DNA of 64,000 bases, taken from assembly GCA_002086835.1 (NCBI GenBank), contig MVIG01000005.1:124001-188000 (forward strand), given 5' to 3'. Under the pieces are notes generated by a model. The model was not told the DNA's origin and ran no database searches. It saw only the letters and a program-made list of their open reading frames with translations. A program made the position numbers and the translations under genes. Positions 33,968-41,895 of this stretch are shown here, piece after piece. This DNA comes from Mycolicibacterium porcinum (GTDB lineage Bacteria > Actinomycetota > Actinomycetes > Mycobacteriales > Mycobacteriaceae). The number at the start of each line of letters is the position of its first letter. Positions within the stretch are counted from its first letter, which is position 1.

Positions 33968-34394
33968 CGCGGTTTCCCCGTGAGCGCCCGGGCGGAATCA
34001 GTGCAGCCATCGGTGTTACGTCTCGCATACCTGCCGGTCTACCGAGGCCCCGGGCACGCCGCTTCGATCTCAACAGTTTCTTGACGGCGAACGATCGAAT
34101 CCTTACGGCGGCTCAGGGCGGGAGCAAACACCGGGGGAGCCGAGTCCGCCATTTCCGGCGTGCTGCCGCTTGCGATAACAACGTCGACAGCTAAGGTGTG
34201 CGGAGTCCCGCCACCAAATGGGGGAGCCAGTGCCGAACGGGTGGGACAGTGTCGATGTCAAAGCCACACCCGATGCGGGCGCATGCCAGCGTCGCTGGGA
34301 TCGACCGAGATCGACGCTCGGCAACACCGCCTGGCCGAATCACGCCGCCACATTTCGCACCCGCGCGACGGTCGGGCCACACCGGAGGGGACCT
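33968..34394 (+). other. long non-coding leader region upstream of the desaturase gene
   Basis: 427 bp with no supported gene. It holds several G-rich stretches (CCGGGGGAGCC near 34131, ATGGGGGAGCC near 34218) and GACAGCTAAGG near 34190. A frame in phase with the desaturase begins at 34218 but reads as random high-GC sequence. A structured 5' leader for the downstream gene is possible; no known riboswitch is convincingly matched. Confidence 0.35.
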
Positions 34395-35360
34395 GTGCAG
34401 AGACATTTGACCGACGACGAGATCCTCAAGGAACTCGAGCCGGTTGCCGAAGAAGGCCTCAATCACCATTTGAAGGTCGCCAAGGAGTGGCATCCGCACG
34501 ACTACGTTCCGTGGGACCTCGGCCGCAACTTCGCGGCTCTGGGCGGCGAAGACTGGGCACCCGAGCAGTCGGGCCTGTCCGAGGTCGCCAAGGTCGCGAT
34601 GATCACCAATCTGCTCACCGAGGACAACCTGCCGTCCTACCACCGCGGGGCGGCCAATCACTTCTCGCTCGACCGGGCCTGGGGACACTGGGTCAACCAG
34701 TGGACCGCCGAGGAGAACCGCCACGGCATCGTCATCCGCGACTACCTCGTCGTCACCCGCGGAGTCGACCCTGTCGCCCTGGAGCGCATGCGCATGGAGC
34801 ACATGCGCAACGGCTACGACCCCGACGAGGAAGAACGCGAGATCCACGAGCCCGGCCCGCTGATGATCGCGGCGTACGCCACCCTGCAGGAACTCGCCAC
34901 CCGCGTCAGCCACCGCAACACCGGCAAGATCTGCGACGACCCCCTTGCCGAGTCGATGCTGCAGCGCGTCGCCACCGACGAGAACCTGCACATGGTGTTC
35001 TACCGCAACGTGTTCTCCGCCGGGTTCGACCTGGCACCCGACCAGGCGATGGAGGCGGTATGCGCCATCATCGAAGGTTTCCGGATGCCCGGCCGAGGAA
35101 TGCCCAACTGGCGCCGCAACAGCGTGATCATGGCCAAGCACGGCATCTATGACCTGCGCCAGCACCTCGAAGAGGTCGTGATGCCCAACGTCAAGAAATG
35201 GCGGATCTTCGAGCGCAACGATGTGAGCGCCGTCGGCGAGAAGCGCCGCGAGCAGCTCGCCACCTACCTGGAGGATCTGCAGAAGCAGGTGCTCAGGTTC
35301 GAGGAACAACGCGACCGCATGCTCGCCCGTGAGGCCGCCAAGGCGGAGCGCACCGCGTAG
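34395..35360 (+). CDS. acyl-[ACP] desaturase, DesA1-like
   Basis: 321 residues from GTG 34395, chosen for its strong GGAGGGG ribosome site; homology also begins at LTDDEILKELEPV. This soluble diiron desaturase has EENRH near residues 107-111 and DENLH near residues 195-199, the two EExxH-type iron motifs (Asp in the second), plus a conserved VVMPNVKKWRIFER. It resembles DesA1 (Rv0824c), which introduces double bonds into acyl chains on ACP for mycolate/lipid synthesis. It lies outside the usual locus, so this is a paralogue. It has a long upstream region. Confidence 0.9.
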   Translation: MQRHLTDDEILKELEPVAEEGLNHHLKVAKEWHPHDYVPWDLGRNFAALGGEDWAPEQSGLSEVAKVAMITNLLTEDNLPSYHRGAANHFSLDRAWGHWVNQWTAEENRHGIVIRDYLVVTRGVDPVALERMRMEHMRNGYDPDEEEREIHEPGPLMIAAYATLQELATRVSHRNTGKICDDPLAESMLQRVATDENLHMVFYRNVFSAGFDLAPDQAMEAVCAIIEGFRMPGRGMPNWRRNSVIMAKHGIYDLRQHLEEVVMPNVKKWRIFERNDVSAVGEKRREQLATYLEDLQKQVLRFEEQRDRMLAREAAKAERTA

Positions 35361-35537
35361 CCGCACCAATGGAGTTGCGCCGGTACCGCGTGCCCGTCCG
35401 AACACGGCTGCACCACCACTGCGCCAACTCCCCATAAAAGCCTGTTCACCTGGGATTTGTCGGCCTAAGGTGAATGGGTCACTACTGCGATCGGCAGCAG
35501 GGCGCGGCATCTGTCCCATCGGTGGCAGGAGGTCACC

Positions 35538-36308
35538 ATGAAGCGCCTATTCGTCATCGGTTACGGGATCGTGAGCTATCTGGCGTTCGTCGTGGCCTTC
35601 CTCTACGCGATCGCCTTCGTCGGCAATTTCGCTGTACCGCGCACGGTCGACGCCGGCATCGCCGCACCGACCTCCGAGGCGGTGCTCGTCAACGTGCTGC
35701 TGCTCGGGGTGTTCGCCGTCCAGCACAGCGTGATGGCGCGGATCTGGTTCAAACGCCTCTGGACGCGGATCGTCCCGCAGGTCATCGAGCGAAGCACCTA
35801 TGTGCTCTTGTCGAGCCTGGCCCTGTTCCTGCTGTACTGGCAGTGGCGCACCATGCCCGCGGTCGTGTGGAACGTGGAATCCACTGCGGGACGGGTGATT
35901 CTGTGGGCGTTGTTCTGGGCGGGCTGGGCCACGGTGTTCGCCTCGACGTTCATGATCAACCACTTCGACCTGTTCGGGCTGCGGCAGGTGTGGCTGAACT
36001 GGCGCGGCCGGCCCTATGAAGACCTCGGGTTCCGCACGGTGATGTTCTACCGGGTGATCCGGCATCCGATCATGGCCGGGTTCATCGTGGCGTTCTGGGC
36101 GACCCCGACGATGACGGCCGGGCATCTGCTGTTCGCCGGCGTCAGCACCGCCTACATCCTGGTTGCGATCCAGCTCGAAGAGCGAGACCTGGTGGACACC
36201 ATCGGCGAGCAGTACCGGGACTACCGGCACCGCGTCGGAATGCTGGCCCCGGGCCTGCACCTCGGGCACGACAGCGCCACCCCCAAGGTCCGGCACCGGC
36301 CCGCGTAG
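35538..36308 (+). CDS. NnrU/MddA-type membrane methyltransferase
   Basis: 256 residues with six or so membrane helices and a cytoplasmic C-terminal part. FYRVIRHPIMAGFIVAFWATP near 170-190 and QLEERDLVDTIGEQYRDYRHRVGML near 215-240 match the isoprenylcysteine-methyltransferase-like fold with its SAM-binding RHPxxxG and E-E-R-D-L elements. Mycobacterial relatives are annotated methanethiol S-methyltransferase (MddA), forming dimethyl sulfide from methanethiol. An AGGAGG ribosome site precedes the ATG. It is followed by a strong terminator. Confidence 0.82.
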   Translation: MKRLFVIGYGIVSYLAFVVAFLYAIAFVGNFAVPRTVDAGIAAPTSEAVLVNVLLLGVFAVQHSVMARIWFKRLWTRIVPQVIERSTYVLLSSLALFLLYWQWRTMPAVVWNVESTAGRVILWALFWAGWATVFASTFMINHFDLFGLRQVWLNWRGRPYEDLGFRTVMFYRVIRHPIMAGFIVAFWATPTMTAGHLLFAGVSTAYILVAIQLEERDLVDTIGEQYRDYRHRVGMLAPGLHLGHDSATPKVRHRPA

Positions 36309-36316
36309 CCGTGGAG

Positions 36317-36367
36317 AAAAGCCAGTCGGCCGTCGAAAGACGGCCGACTGGCTTTTATTTTTTTCTG
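36317..36367 (+). terminator. canonical intrinsic terminator
   Basis: AAAAGCCAGTCGGCCGTC pairs perfectly with GACGGCCGACTGGCTTTT around a GAAA tetraloop, followed by ATTTTTTTT. An 18-bp stem with U-tract is rarely this clean in mycobacteria. It starts 8 bp after the MddA-like stop. Confidence 0.93.
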
Positions 36368-36412
36368 ATGTATGGTCGGCCTCAGTGATTGTTTGCGAGA
36401 AAAGGAGCAACG

Positions 36413-36547
36413 ATGGCTGAAAAATCCCAGGGGCGATCTCCCAAAAAACCCGCGATGACCATCAAGGAGCGGCGGGCGGCAAAACGCACGAAGGCCGCCG
36501 AGGCCGGCGAGACCATCCCCAGGCGGAAGCGGCCGGACCGCGCCTAG
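36413..36547 (+). CDS. 44-residue basic small protein
   Basis: ATG 36413 with an AAAGGAG ribosome site six bases upstream. The product is Lys/Arg-rich: MAEKSQGRSPKKPAMTIKE, then RRAAKRTKAAEAGE and a tail IPRRKRPDRA. Similar tiny basic proteins (MAEKSQ...K.A.LKEKRA type) recur in mycobacteria, but no function is known; binding to nucleic acid is possible from its charge. A weak hairpin AGCAGCC/GGCTGCT covers its stop. It has its own transcription unit between a terminator and an AT-rich gap. Confidence 0.75.
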   Translation: MAEKSQGRSPKKPAMTIKERRAAKRTKAAEAGETIPRRKRPDRA

Positions 36548-36604
36548 CAGCCTGGGCTGCTGATTTACCGCCCATCACCGTCACCACACCGCACCATCCG
36601 CACT

Positions 36605-36647
36605 GAATTCGCGGCGAATTCGCGCTATTGCATTGCGCGTCGCGAAT
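36605..36647. repeat. nested palindromes in AT-rich gap
   Basis: GAATTCGC-G-GCGAATTC (36605-36621) is a perfect 17-bp dyad; the right part ATTCGCG (36618-36624) also pairs with CGCGAAT (36641-36647). The surrounding 36549-36744 segment is non-coding and more AT-rich than its neighbours. It could be a protein-binding or structured RNA site. Confidence 0.5.
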
Positions 36648-36744
36648 ACGGGAAACTGGTGCAATTATATTTCACTATTTCCGTGGCCTTATTGCGTTTC
36701 ATCATGCGCGGTGCGGGGCGCGAAAAATTGTCGAGAACAACGTC

Positions 36745-36773
36745 GAACTGGCGGGCGTCATGCCCGCCAGTTC
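36745..36773 (-). terminator. hairpin over the stop codon of the PPOX gene
   Basis: GAACTGGCGGGC (36745-36756) and GCCCGCCAGTTC (36762-36773) form a perfect 12-bp stem with a 5-nt loop. The stop codon of the minus-strand PPOX gene lies in the loop region. No U-tract follows immediately, so it could terminate or protect the mRNA 3' end. Confidence 0.6.
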
Positions 36774-37264
36774 AATACTTCGCCGGAACCGGCTGTCATG
36801 ACGGTGCCCGGCATCACCCGCAGCCGGTACGGGGTCAGCCGCAGCGCCGCGAACTGGTCGGAGGTCGGCCCATCGCTCCACTGCGGGATGATGTACGGGT
36901 CGTATCCCACCGGCGCCGGGCCGTTGGCGAAGCGGTCCCAGACCTGGGTGCAGGTCTCGTCGTCGGTGTACCACTCCACCAGGCAGTCCGCGGCGCAGGT
37001 GTCGTGGTTGGTGGTCCAGTAGCTGACCGAAACGTGCGGGTGCACCGCCAGATGTGCCCGCTTGACCGGGCTGGGCACCGTTGCGACCCAACCGAACAGA
37101 TCGGTTCCGTCCCACTCCCAGATCGGGTGCAAGATGCGGCTGCGAGGTTGACCGTCGGCGTCGACGGTGGCCACCGAGGCCCACACGATCTCGTGGGCCA
37201 TGGTCACGAAGGCAGGGGCAATCCGGTCCAGCGGGGTAGCAGTCACATCAGCCACAGTAGGCAT
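36758..37264 (-). CDS. PPOX-class (pyridoxamine-phosphate-oxidase-like) flavoprotein
   Basis: 168 residues; GTG at VTATPL (seventh codon) is an alternative start. The N-terminal split-barrel segment VWASVATVDADGQPRSRILHPIWEW has the F/VxxxxxDGxPRxRxLHP pattern of the family, with a typical RAHLAVHPHVSVSYW strand region. It contains an unusual loop with HDTCAADC. Members bind FMN, F420 or heme; substrate unknown. It is convergent with no near gene on the left. Transcription stops at a perfect hairpin over its stop codon. Confidence 0.8.
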   Translation of the reverse strand: MPTVADVTATPLDRIAPAFVTMAHEIVWASVATVDADGQPRSRILHPIWEWDGTDLFGWVATVPSPVKRAHLAVHPHVSVSYWTTNHDTCAADCLVEWYTDDETCTQVWDRFANGPAPVGYDPYIIPQWSDGPTSDQFAALRLTPYRLRVMPGTVMTAGSGEVLNWRA

Positions 37265-37294
37265 GGCGCTACCCGCGACGGCGCAGGTTCGCGG

Positions 37295-37489
37295 TTACCG
37301 CTCCTGATCGGCGCGGCCGTAGATGGGATTGCCGTCCTCATCGACCCAGTCGTTGACGGCGGTGCCGGATACCGTGCCGTGGCTGCCCGGCAGGGTGACG
37401 GTGGGCCGGGAGTCGTCATACGACCTCATGACGCGTTCGGCTTCCTTGCGGTTCTCTTCGCTGACAGGCGGCGGTTCTTCGGTGGTCAT
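37295..37489 (-). CDS. small hydrophilic hypothetical protein
   Basis: 64 residues from ATG 37489 (MTTEEPPPVSEENRKEAERV); the longer frame adds an unlikely extension. Acidic and polar throughout, with a central VTLPGSHGTVSGTAVNDWVDEDGNPIYG stretch that looks conserved rather than random. There is no membrane segment. It lies between the TetR gene and the PPOX gene, all on the same strand. I do not recognise a named family or function. Confidence 0.65.
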   Translation of the reverse strand: MTTEEPPPVSEENRKEAERVMRSYDDSRPTVTLPGSHGTVSGTAVNDWVDEDGNPIYGRADQER

Positions 37490-37551
37490 ACTGTCGACTG
37501 CCCGAAAGTGTGAGCTGCCAAACGCTTCGGCGCCGCCCACCTGGCCGGCGA

Positions 37552-38184
37552 TCAGGCCGAGACCGTGCGGAGCGAGGCCGGCAGGCTGGGCAGGAAATGC
37601 CGGGTGGCAAACGCCCGGAGATCCTCGGGGGTGTCCAGCGGTTCGACGCTGGGCAGCAGCAGCACCATTCCGGCGTACCGCAGGATGGTGTCGGCCAGGT
37701 CGTTGACGGCCTGCTCGCCGATCCGCTCGGCGAATCCGGCGGGGAAGATCACCTTGAGCGCCGCGGCCATCCGCTCGATTGCCGCGCCGTAGTGGGTGTG
37801 CAGCATCTCCATCACCAATGCCGGTTCATCGGCGATCAGCTGGTTGAGCACGTGGTGGCGCCGGAACCGCAGGATCGACAGCGTGAACGCTTCGACATAG
37901 TAGTTTGATCCGACACGGCAATTTGATTGCGGCCCATCATTTTTCAGTTCCTCGGCGATATCGGCGAACAACGCGACGTTCTCCCGCTCGATCACCGCCG
38001 CGACCAGTTCGTCACGATTGGCGAACCGGCGGTAGATCGTGGTCCGGCTGACCCCGGCGCGGCGGGCGACGTCGTCGAGCGCGACCCGGCGCAAGCCGTG
38101 CCGTTCGAATTCGACGAGGGCCGCGTCCAGGATCCCCGTCACCGAATCAGCCACCGTCGTGGGTGACGGCTCAGGCCTTGGCAT
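37552..38184 (-). CDS. TetR-family regulator linked to MpaB-type oxygenase
   Basis: 210 residues from ATG 38184 ([13 protein letters not shown]); an upstream start at 38199 is possible. The HTH is [29 protein letters not shown] near residues 36-64. The ligand-binding part is larger at the C terminus ([25 protein letters not shown]). It overlaps the end of the MpaB-like gene, so it forms an operon with it and probably senses its substrate. A dyad upstream of the operon is a likely target for autoregulation. Confidence 0.85.
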   Translation of the reverse strand: MPRPEPSPTTVADSVTGILDAALVEFERHGLRRVALDDVARRAGVSRTTIYRRFANRDELVAAVIERENVALFADIAEELKNDGPQSNCRVGSNYYVEAFTLSILRFRRHHVLNQLIADEPALVMEMLHTHYGAAIERMAAALKVIFPAGFAERIGEQAVNDLADTILRYAGMVLLLPSVEPLDTPEDLRAFATRHFLPSLPASLRTVSA

Positions 38185-39031
38185 AACCCTTTTGCGCAAA
38201 CTTGTTGTAGCGCACGCTCATCGGTAGATGATCCCACACCCAGTTCACCGGGCGGGACCGCCAGAACGCCGCGAACCGCTGATAGTTGCGCTCCTGCCGC
38301 TCGCTCCACGGCAGGTCCAGCAGGTCGCGGGCGCGCGGCGGCAGTCCGCCCGCGGTCAAGAACGCCGCGGCGGGGTCGAACACCTTGGCCACCACGCGCC
38401 AGACGGCCGGGTGGACCGCCTTGGGGCACGGGAAGCCCTTGGTGACGTAGCCGACGCCGTAGCGGGCGGACTTGTGCGGGACCGCCACCTCGTTCATCAT
38501 CCGGTCCCAGTACTGCTCGAATTCGGCGTAGGTGGCCGGCATCGGCCGGTCGCTGACCCCGTAGCGCCGGTACCAGGTCTTGGACTCCAGGTAGATCTGT
38601 TCCTTCTCCGCGTCGCTGAGCCGTTTGACGAAGGTGTCGGCGAAGTAGAGGACCTGCTCGACGAACGTCGCGTGCGCCCAGAAGTACGTGTCGGGATCCA
38701 GGGCGTGGTAGCGGGAACCGTCCGGCATATCGCCCTTGACGTGGTGGTGGAAGTCGCGCACCTGGGTGCCCGCGTTCTCGTCCTCGGTGCCGTACACGGT
38801 CCGGAAGATCGGCGGGATGGTGCGCTTGAGCCGCTCGGCGGTGTCGGAGAAGAACGTCGAATGGTCGAGCACGCCCTGTCCGAGCTCGGCCAGCATGTTC
38901 TGGAGCACCGCGGGCCGCGGCCCGATCAGGTACATCCGGTTGTCGCCGAAGTACTTCCAGACCAGCGATTGCGGACCCAGGGGCAGGGCGTCGGTCTGCT
39001 GCGGCTGCTCGGCCAGTTCGGTCATGGACAC
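38171..39031 (-). CDS. oxygenase MpaB-family (DUF2236) protein
   Basis: 286 residues. Features of the family are [68 protein letters not shown] with the conserved His residues near 94-120, and a late [14 protein letters not shown]. MpaB-type enzymes and mycobacterial ER-associated-like DUF2236 proteins are heme-independent or heme-linked oxygenases acting on lipids or polymers such as rubber (Lcp relatives). Mycobacteria have many copies. It is co-transcribed with the downstream TetR gene. Confidence 0.82.
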   Translation of the reverse strand: MSMTELAEQPQQTDALPLGPQSLVWKYFGDNRMYLIGPRPAVLQNMLAELGQGVLDHSTFFSDTAERLKRTIPPIFRTVYGTEDENAGTQVRDFHHHVKGDMPDGSRYHALDPDTYFWAHATFVEQVLYFADTFVKRLSDAEKEQIYLESKTWYRRYGVSDRPMPATYAEFEQYWDRMMNEVAVPHKSARYGVGYVTKGFPCPKAVHPAVWRVVAKVFDPAAAFLTAGGLPPRARDLLDLPWSERQERNYQRFAAFWRSRPVNWVWDHLPMSVRYNKFAQKGYAKA

Positions 39032-39049
39032 AGTGTTACAGATTTTGAA

Positions 39050-39061
39050 CTTTGTACCAAG
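39050..39061. promoter_or_regulatory. candidate TetR operator upstream of the MpaB/TetR operon
   Basis: CTTTGTACCAAG is a 12-bp dyad (CTTnGTACnAAG) 19 bp upstream of the MpaB-like start, within a larger imperfect symmetry CACAG...CTGTG (39029-39070). On the minus strand it overlaps a promoter-like TTGGTA. It is a good place for the co-encoded TetR protein. Confidence 0.45.
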
Positions 39062-39159
39062 TGTTCTGTGATGCCGCCCACAGCCAGGGGCCGGCGGCGT
39101 TATCGCGCTGTTGCCGGACGGTGCCCCGGGCTGAGACCCACCGTTGGAATGATGCGCAG

Positions 39160-40008
39160 GTGACCTCGCTGACCCGCCGCGACGCGCTGCGTCTAGGTCT
39201 CACCGGTGCGGGTGCCGCGGGACTCATGACGTTGGGCAGCCTGCTCGATCCGCCTACGCTGCGCGCGTCCCCTGGCCTCAACCAGACGGCCCCTGCGGGC
39301 AGCCCCTTACCGACCCGCGAATCGGGGTCGTTCACCTCCGCGGCCCGCGGCGGAGTCGAAACCAACTGGATCATCGCCCGCCCGCCGGGCCAGCACGGCC
39401 CATTGCGTCCGGTGATCGCCCTGCACGGGATGGACAACGACGCCGCAGGCGTGATGGACCTGGGCATTCCGGAGGCGCTGGCCCGGCTGACGGCGGCAGG
39501 CCGTCCGCCGTTCGCAGTGGTCAGTGTCGACGGCGGCAACTCGTTCTGGCGCCGTCGAGCCTCCGGCGGGGACTCCGGGGCGATGGTGCTCAACGAACTG
39601 ATCCCGATGCTGGCCACCAAGGGCATCGACACCTCGCGAGTGGCCTTCATGGGCTGGTCGATGGGCGGCTACGGCGCCATGCTGCTGGGTGCCAGACTGG
39701 GCGCCGCGCGCACCGCGGCGGTCTGCGCGATCAGCCCGGCGCTGTACCTGACGTACTGGGGCGCGCCGCCCGACGCCTTCGACAGCCTCGAAGACTGGCA
39801 GCAGAACTCAGCGCTGAGATTGCCACCGGCGCTTGGGTCGATCCCGCTCCGCATCGACTGCGGCACCGGCGACGGGTTCTACGCGGCGACCCGAATGTTC
39901 GTCAATCAACTGCCCAGGACCCCGGCTGTCGGCTTCTACCCCGGCGGACACGATCAGGACTTCTGGCGCGCGCACTTGTCCGACGAGCTGGCCTGGCTCG
40001 ATTCCTGA
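39160..40008 (+). CDS. Tat-exported alpha/beta-hydrolase (esterase D-like)
   Basis: 282 residues from GTG 39160, chosen because it starts a twin-arginine signal: LTRRDALRLGLTGAGAAGLM followed by a hydrophobic run. The mature part is an alpha/beta hydrolase: PVIALHGMDNDA (oxyanion region), VVSVDGGNSFWRRR, nucleophile elbow GWSMGG with Ser near residue 168, an Asp in RIDCGTGDGF and a C-terminal GGHDQDFW with the catalytic His. It resembles esterase D / mycolyltransferase-like exported esterases. The substrate is unknown; location is the cell wall or outside. Confidence 0.82.
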   Translation: MTSLTRRDALRLGLTGAGAAGLMTLGSLLDPPTLRASPGLNQTAPAGSPLPTRESGSFTSAARGGVETNWIIARPPGQHGPLRPVIALHGMDNDAAGVMDLGIPEALARLTAAGRPPFAVVSVDGGNSFWRRRASGGDSGAMVLNELIPMLATKGIDTSRVAFMGWSMGGYGAMLLGARLGAARTAAVCAISPALYLTYWGAPPDAFDSLEDWQQNSALRLPPALGSIPLRIDCGTGDGFYAATRMFVNQLPRTPAVGFYPGGHDQDFWRAHLSDELAWLDS

Positions 40009-40024
40009 ACCGCGCCTTGGGGTT

Positions 40025-40789
40025 TCAGCCCCAGGTCAGCGGATCGAGCGCGAGATAGAAGTGCAGACGCTCCGGGTCGACTTCCGCCGGATAACCCGCC
40101 GCCAAGCCCGCCGCGGCGTCCTCGGCGAATCCCGGGAAGCTGTCAGCGGTATTGGCCAGCAGCAGCGCCAGATCCGCGTGCCGGTCCGCGATGCCGAGCC
40201 GGCCCAGGTCGATGAACCCCTCGACCGTGAGCCGGTCGGGGTCGATGAGGATGTTGGGCAGACACAGGTCGCCGTGGCACACCACCTGATCGACCACCTC
40301 CTGGCGACGACGCCGCTCCGCCTCACGTTCGACGCGCGCCAGCAGCTCGGCCTGTGGGACGTCCCGGTCCTCGTCGCGCAGAAAGTCAGGGTTGACCGCA
40401 CCTGCGGCGACGACGGATCTGGCCCGCGACAGCATCTCGTCGAGGTCGCGGCGATACGGACAGTCGTCGGCCACGACGCCGTGCAGGGCGCGGACCGCCT
40501 CGACCACCGCGGGCCAGGCCGACCGCAGTGCCGTCTCGGTGAGCCGATCGGCTCCGATGCCACCGACAGCGCTGGTGACCAGGACCGCTCCCCCGTCCTC
40601 GGTGATCTCCCAGTCGATCACCGACGGCACGGAAAGACCGTGGGCGTGCGCCCAGGACACCCGGTCCCGCTCAGCGGCCAGATCGGCCACCGCCGCCGGA
40701 CCGACCACCTTGGCGTAGCGGGAACCGTCCGCGCTGCGGAACACCCCGGCACCGGATTCACCGTCGGAAACAGGCCGCCAATCGGTCAC
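40025..40789 (-). CDS. aminoglycoside O-phosphotransferase, APH(3'')-like
   Basis: 254 residues with the APH kinase fold. VVCHGDLCLPNILID is the catalytic loop (HGDxxxxN) and GFIDLGRLGIADRHADLAL holds the metal-binding Asp. N-terminal GESGAGVFR and RYAKVV (nucleotide-binding Lys) are intact, so it should be active. The overall pattern (MTDW...GESGAGVF start; LDPLTWG end) matches the APH(3'') streptomycin-kinase group described from M. fortuitum. It lies immediately after the hem operon on the same strand. It may be an intrinsic resistance gene; the true substrate range is not known. Confidence 0.82.
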   Translation of the reverse strand: MTDWRPVSDGESGAGVFRSADGSRYAKVVGPAAVADLAAERDRVSWAHAHGLSVPSVIDWEITEDGGAVLVTSAVGGIGADRLTETALRSAWPAVVEAVRALHGVVADDCPYRRDLDEMLSRARSVVAAGAVNPDFLRDEDRDVPQAELLARVEREAERRRRQEVVDQVVCHGDLCLPNILIDPDRLTVEGFIDLGRLGIADRHADLALLLANTADSFPGFAEDAAAGLAAGYPAEVDPERLHFYLALDPLTWG

Positions 40790-40793
40790 GGTG

Positions 40794-41021
40794 TCAGCGG
40801 CGCAACCGGGCGATGCCGAGCACGGTCAGCACTCCGGCCAGACCGGCCAGCACCAACGCCAGCACCAGCAGCGGCGCCGAATAGCTGATCGCGGTGGTGG
40901 GCGGCTCGCCGTCGAGCACCGGCGCCACCTCGATCGTCGTCGACGCCGCGATCCAGCTCAGCACACAACCCACCGCCGCCACGACGGCCACCACGAACTC
41001 CAGCACGGCCCGGCGCTTCAC
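40794..41021 (-). CDS. small two-TM membrane protein (Rv0514-like)
   Basis: 75 residues with helices near 7-27 (LEFVVAVVAAVGCVLSWIAAS) and 46-70, and a short loop between. Its ATG overlaps the stop of the DUF3093 gene (ATGA), so the two are coupled. By position it corresponds to Rv0514, a small membrane protein after hemB. Function unknown. The APH-type gene follows 4 bp after its stop, suggesting read-through from the heme operon. Confidence 0.78.
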   Translation of the reverse strand: MKRRAVLEFVVAVVAAVGCVLSWIAASTTIEVAPVLDGEPPTTAISYSAPLLVLALVLAGLAGVLTVLGIARLRR

Positions 41022-41509
41022 GCGGTGCGCTCCTCGACCAACGGCGTGAGCACTTCCCGCAGCTTCCGGTGCTTGCGCGCCCAGGCCTGGGCAGTGCGGC
41101 CGCCGGTGAGCTTCAGTCCGATGCCGGTGCGGCCCTTCGGCACTCCCGACAGCTCACCGAGTGCACGGGCGGATTGCCATTTGGGCGCCTCCGAGCCCGA
41201 CGCCTCGGGATAGATCTGCACGATCTCGTCGACCCGCAGCGTCTCGGCGCCCTGCCGCAGGGTCGCGGCGGTCAGCTCGACCGAGGTGTGGATCCGCGCC
41301 GCCTTGATCTGGATGGCCACGAACACCGACACCAGCAGCAGGAACAAGACGGGGATCCACAGATCCCGGCCGTATCCGCCGGTCATCTGCAGAACCGCCA
41401 TGCCGACCCCGGCGAACGGGCCCAGCAGCAGCCAGGCCCAGCTGGCCCCCTGCTCGTAGAACAGCACCTCGGAGGCAACCTCGTTCACCGGGTCACTCAC
41501 CATCGTCAC
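41018..41509 (-). CDS. DUF3093 membrane protein (Rv0513-like)
   Basis: 163 residues. Two N-terminal helices (WAWLLLGPFAGVGMAVL; WIPVLFLLLVSVFVAIQI) precede a cytoplasmic beta-rich part (HTSVELTAATLRQGAETLRVDEI) typical of DUF3093, with KGRTGIGLKLTGGRTAQAWARKH near the end. Counterpart of Rv0513 in the hemB neighbourhood. Overlaps the upstream membrane gene by 17 bp and the downstream one by 4 bp. Role unknown. Confidence 0.8.
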   Translation of the reverse strand: MTMVSDPVNEVASEVLFYEQGASWAWLLLGPFAGVGMAVLQMTGGYGRDLWIPVLFLLLVSVFVAIQIKAARIHTSVELTAATLRQGAETLRVDEIVQIYPEASGSEAPKWQSARALGELSGVPKGRTGIGLKLTGGRTAQAWARKHRKLREVLTPLVEERTA

Positions 41510-41876
41510 CCCTTCGCAGCGACACCGTGCTCACGCCGCTGCCCACGATCAGCAGCAGCAGCGCCAGCAACGTCAGGATGTGCACCGGTGCCAGACTGAA
41601 CGCCGCGATCAACGCGACCACCACCACGATCGCCATAGACAGCGCGATCGCGGCCCGGTGATACCGCGCGTCACCCGAGCGGCTGCGACCGGCCAGGTAG
41701 GCCAGGCCCACGCCGGCCAGCGCGGTGAGCACACCGACGCAGCGGAACAGAGTGCTCTGGGCACTGGGCCAGGACGCCGAGGCGGCGATCATGCCACCGA
41801 CGATCAACAACACGGCGCCGGCCAGCCAGAAACCGAACGAGATGGTCGCGCGCCGCGACGCTGATGATGAAGGCAT
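41493..41876 (-). CDS. four-TM membrane protein in hem operon
   Basis: 127 residues from ATG 41876 (MPSSSASRRATISFG); the longer frame has a Cys/Arg-rich start unlike a real protein. Four hydrophobic helices cover most of the chain (GFWLAGAVLLIVGGMI; CVGVLTALAGVGLAYLAG; AIALSMAIVVVVALIAAF; ILTLLALLLLIVGSG). No family is recognised with certainty. It lies between a related-looking membrane gene and the DUF3093 gene in the run after hemB. Confidence 0.7.
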   Translation of the reverse strand: MPSSSASRRATISFGFWLAGAVLLIVGGMIAASASWPSAQSTLFRCVGVLTALAGVGLAYLAGRSRSGDARYHRAAIALSMAIVVVVALIAAFSLAPVHILTLLALLLLIVGSGVSTVSLRRGDDGE

Positions 41877-41895
41877 TGTCGGGAAGCGTAACCAA

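Noticed and set aside
34130-34260. Possible ydaO/yuaA-type c-di-AMP riboswitch upstream of the desaturase gene
   Set aside because: GGGGGAGCC and GACAGCTAAGG resemble parts of that class, but the intervening GGGGUGAAUCC-type elements and the expected pairing are missing, and the order does not fit.
34218-34394. In-frame N-terminal extension of the desaturase
   Set aside because: The sequence before 34395 is not conserved in type, while GTG 34395 has a strong GGAGGGG ribosome site.
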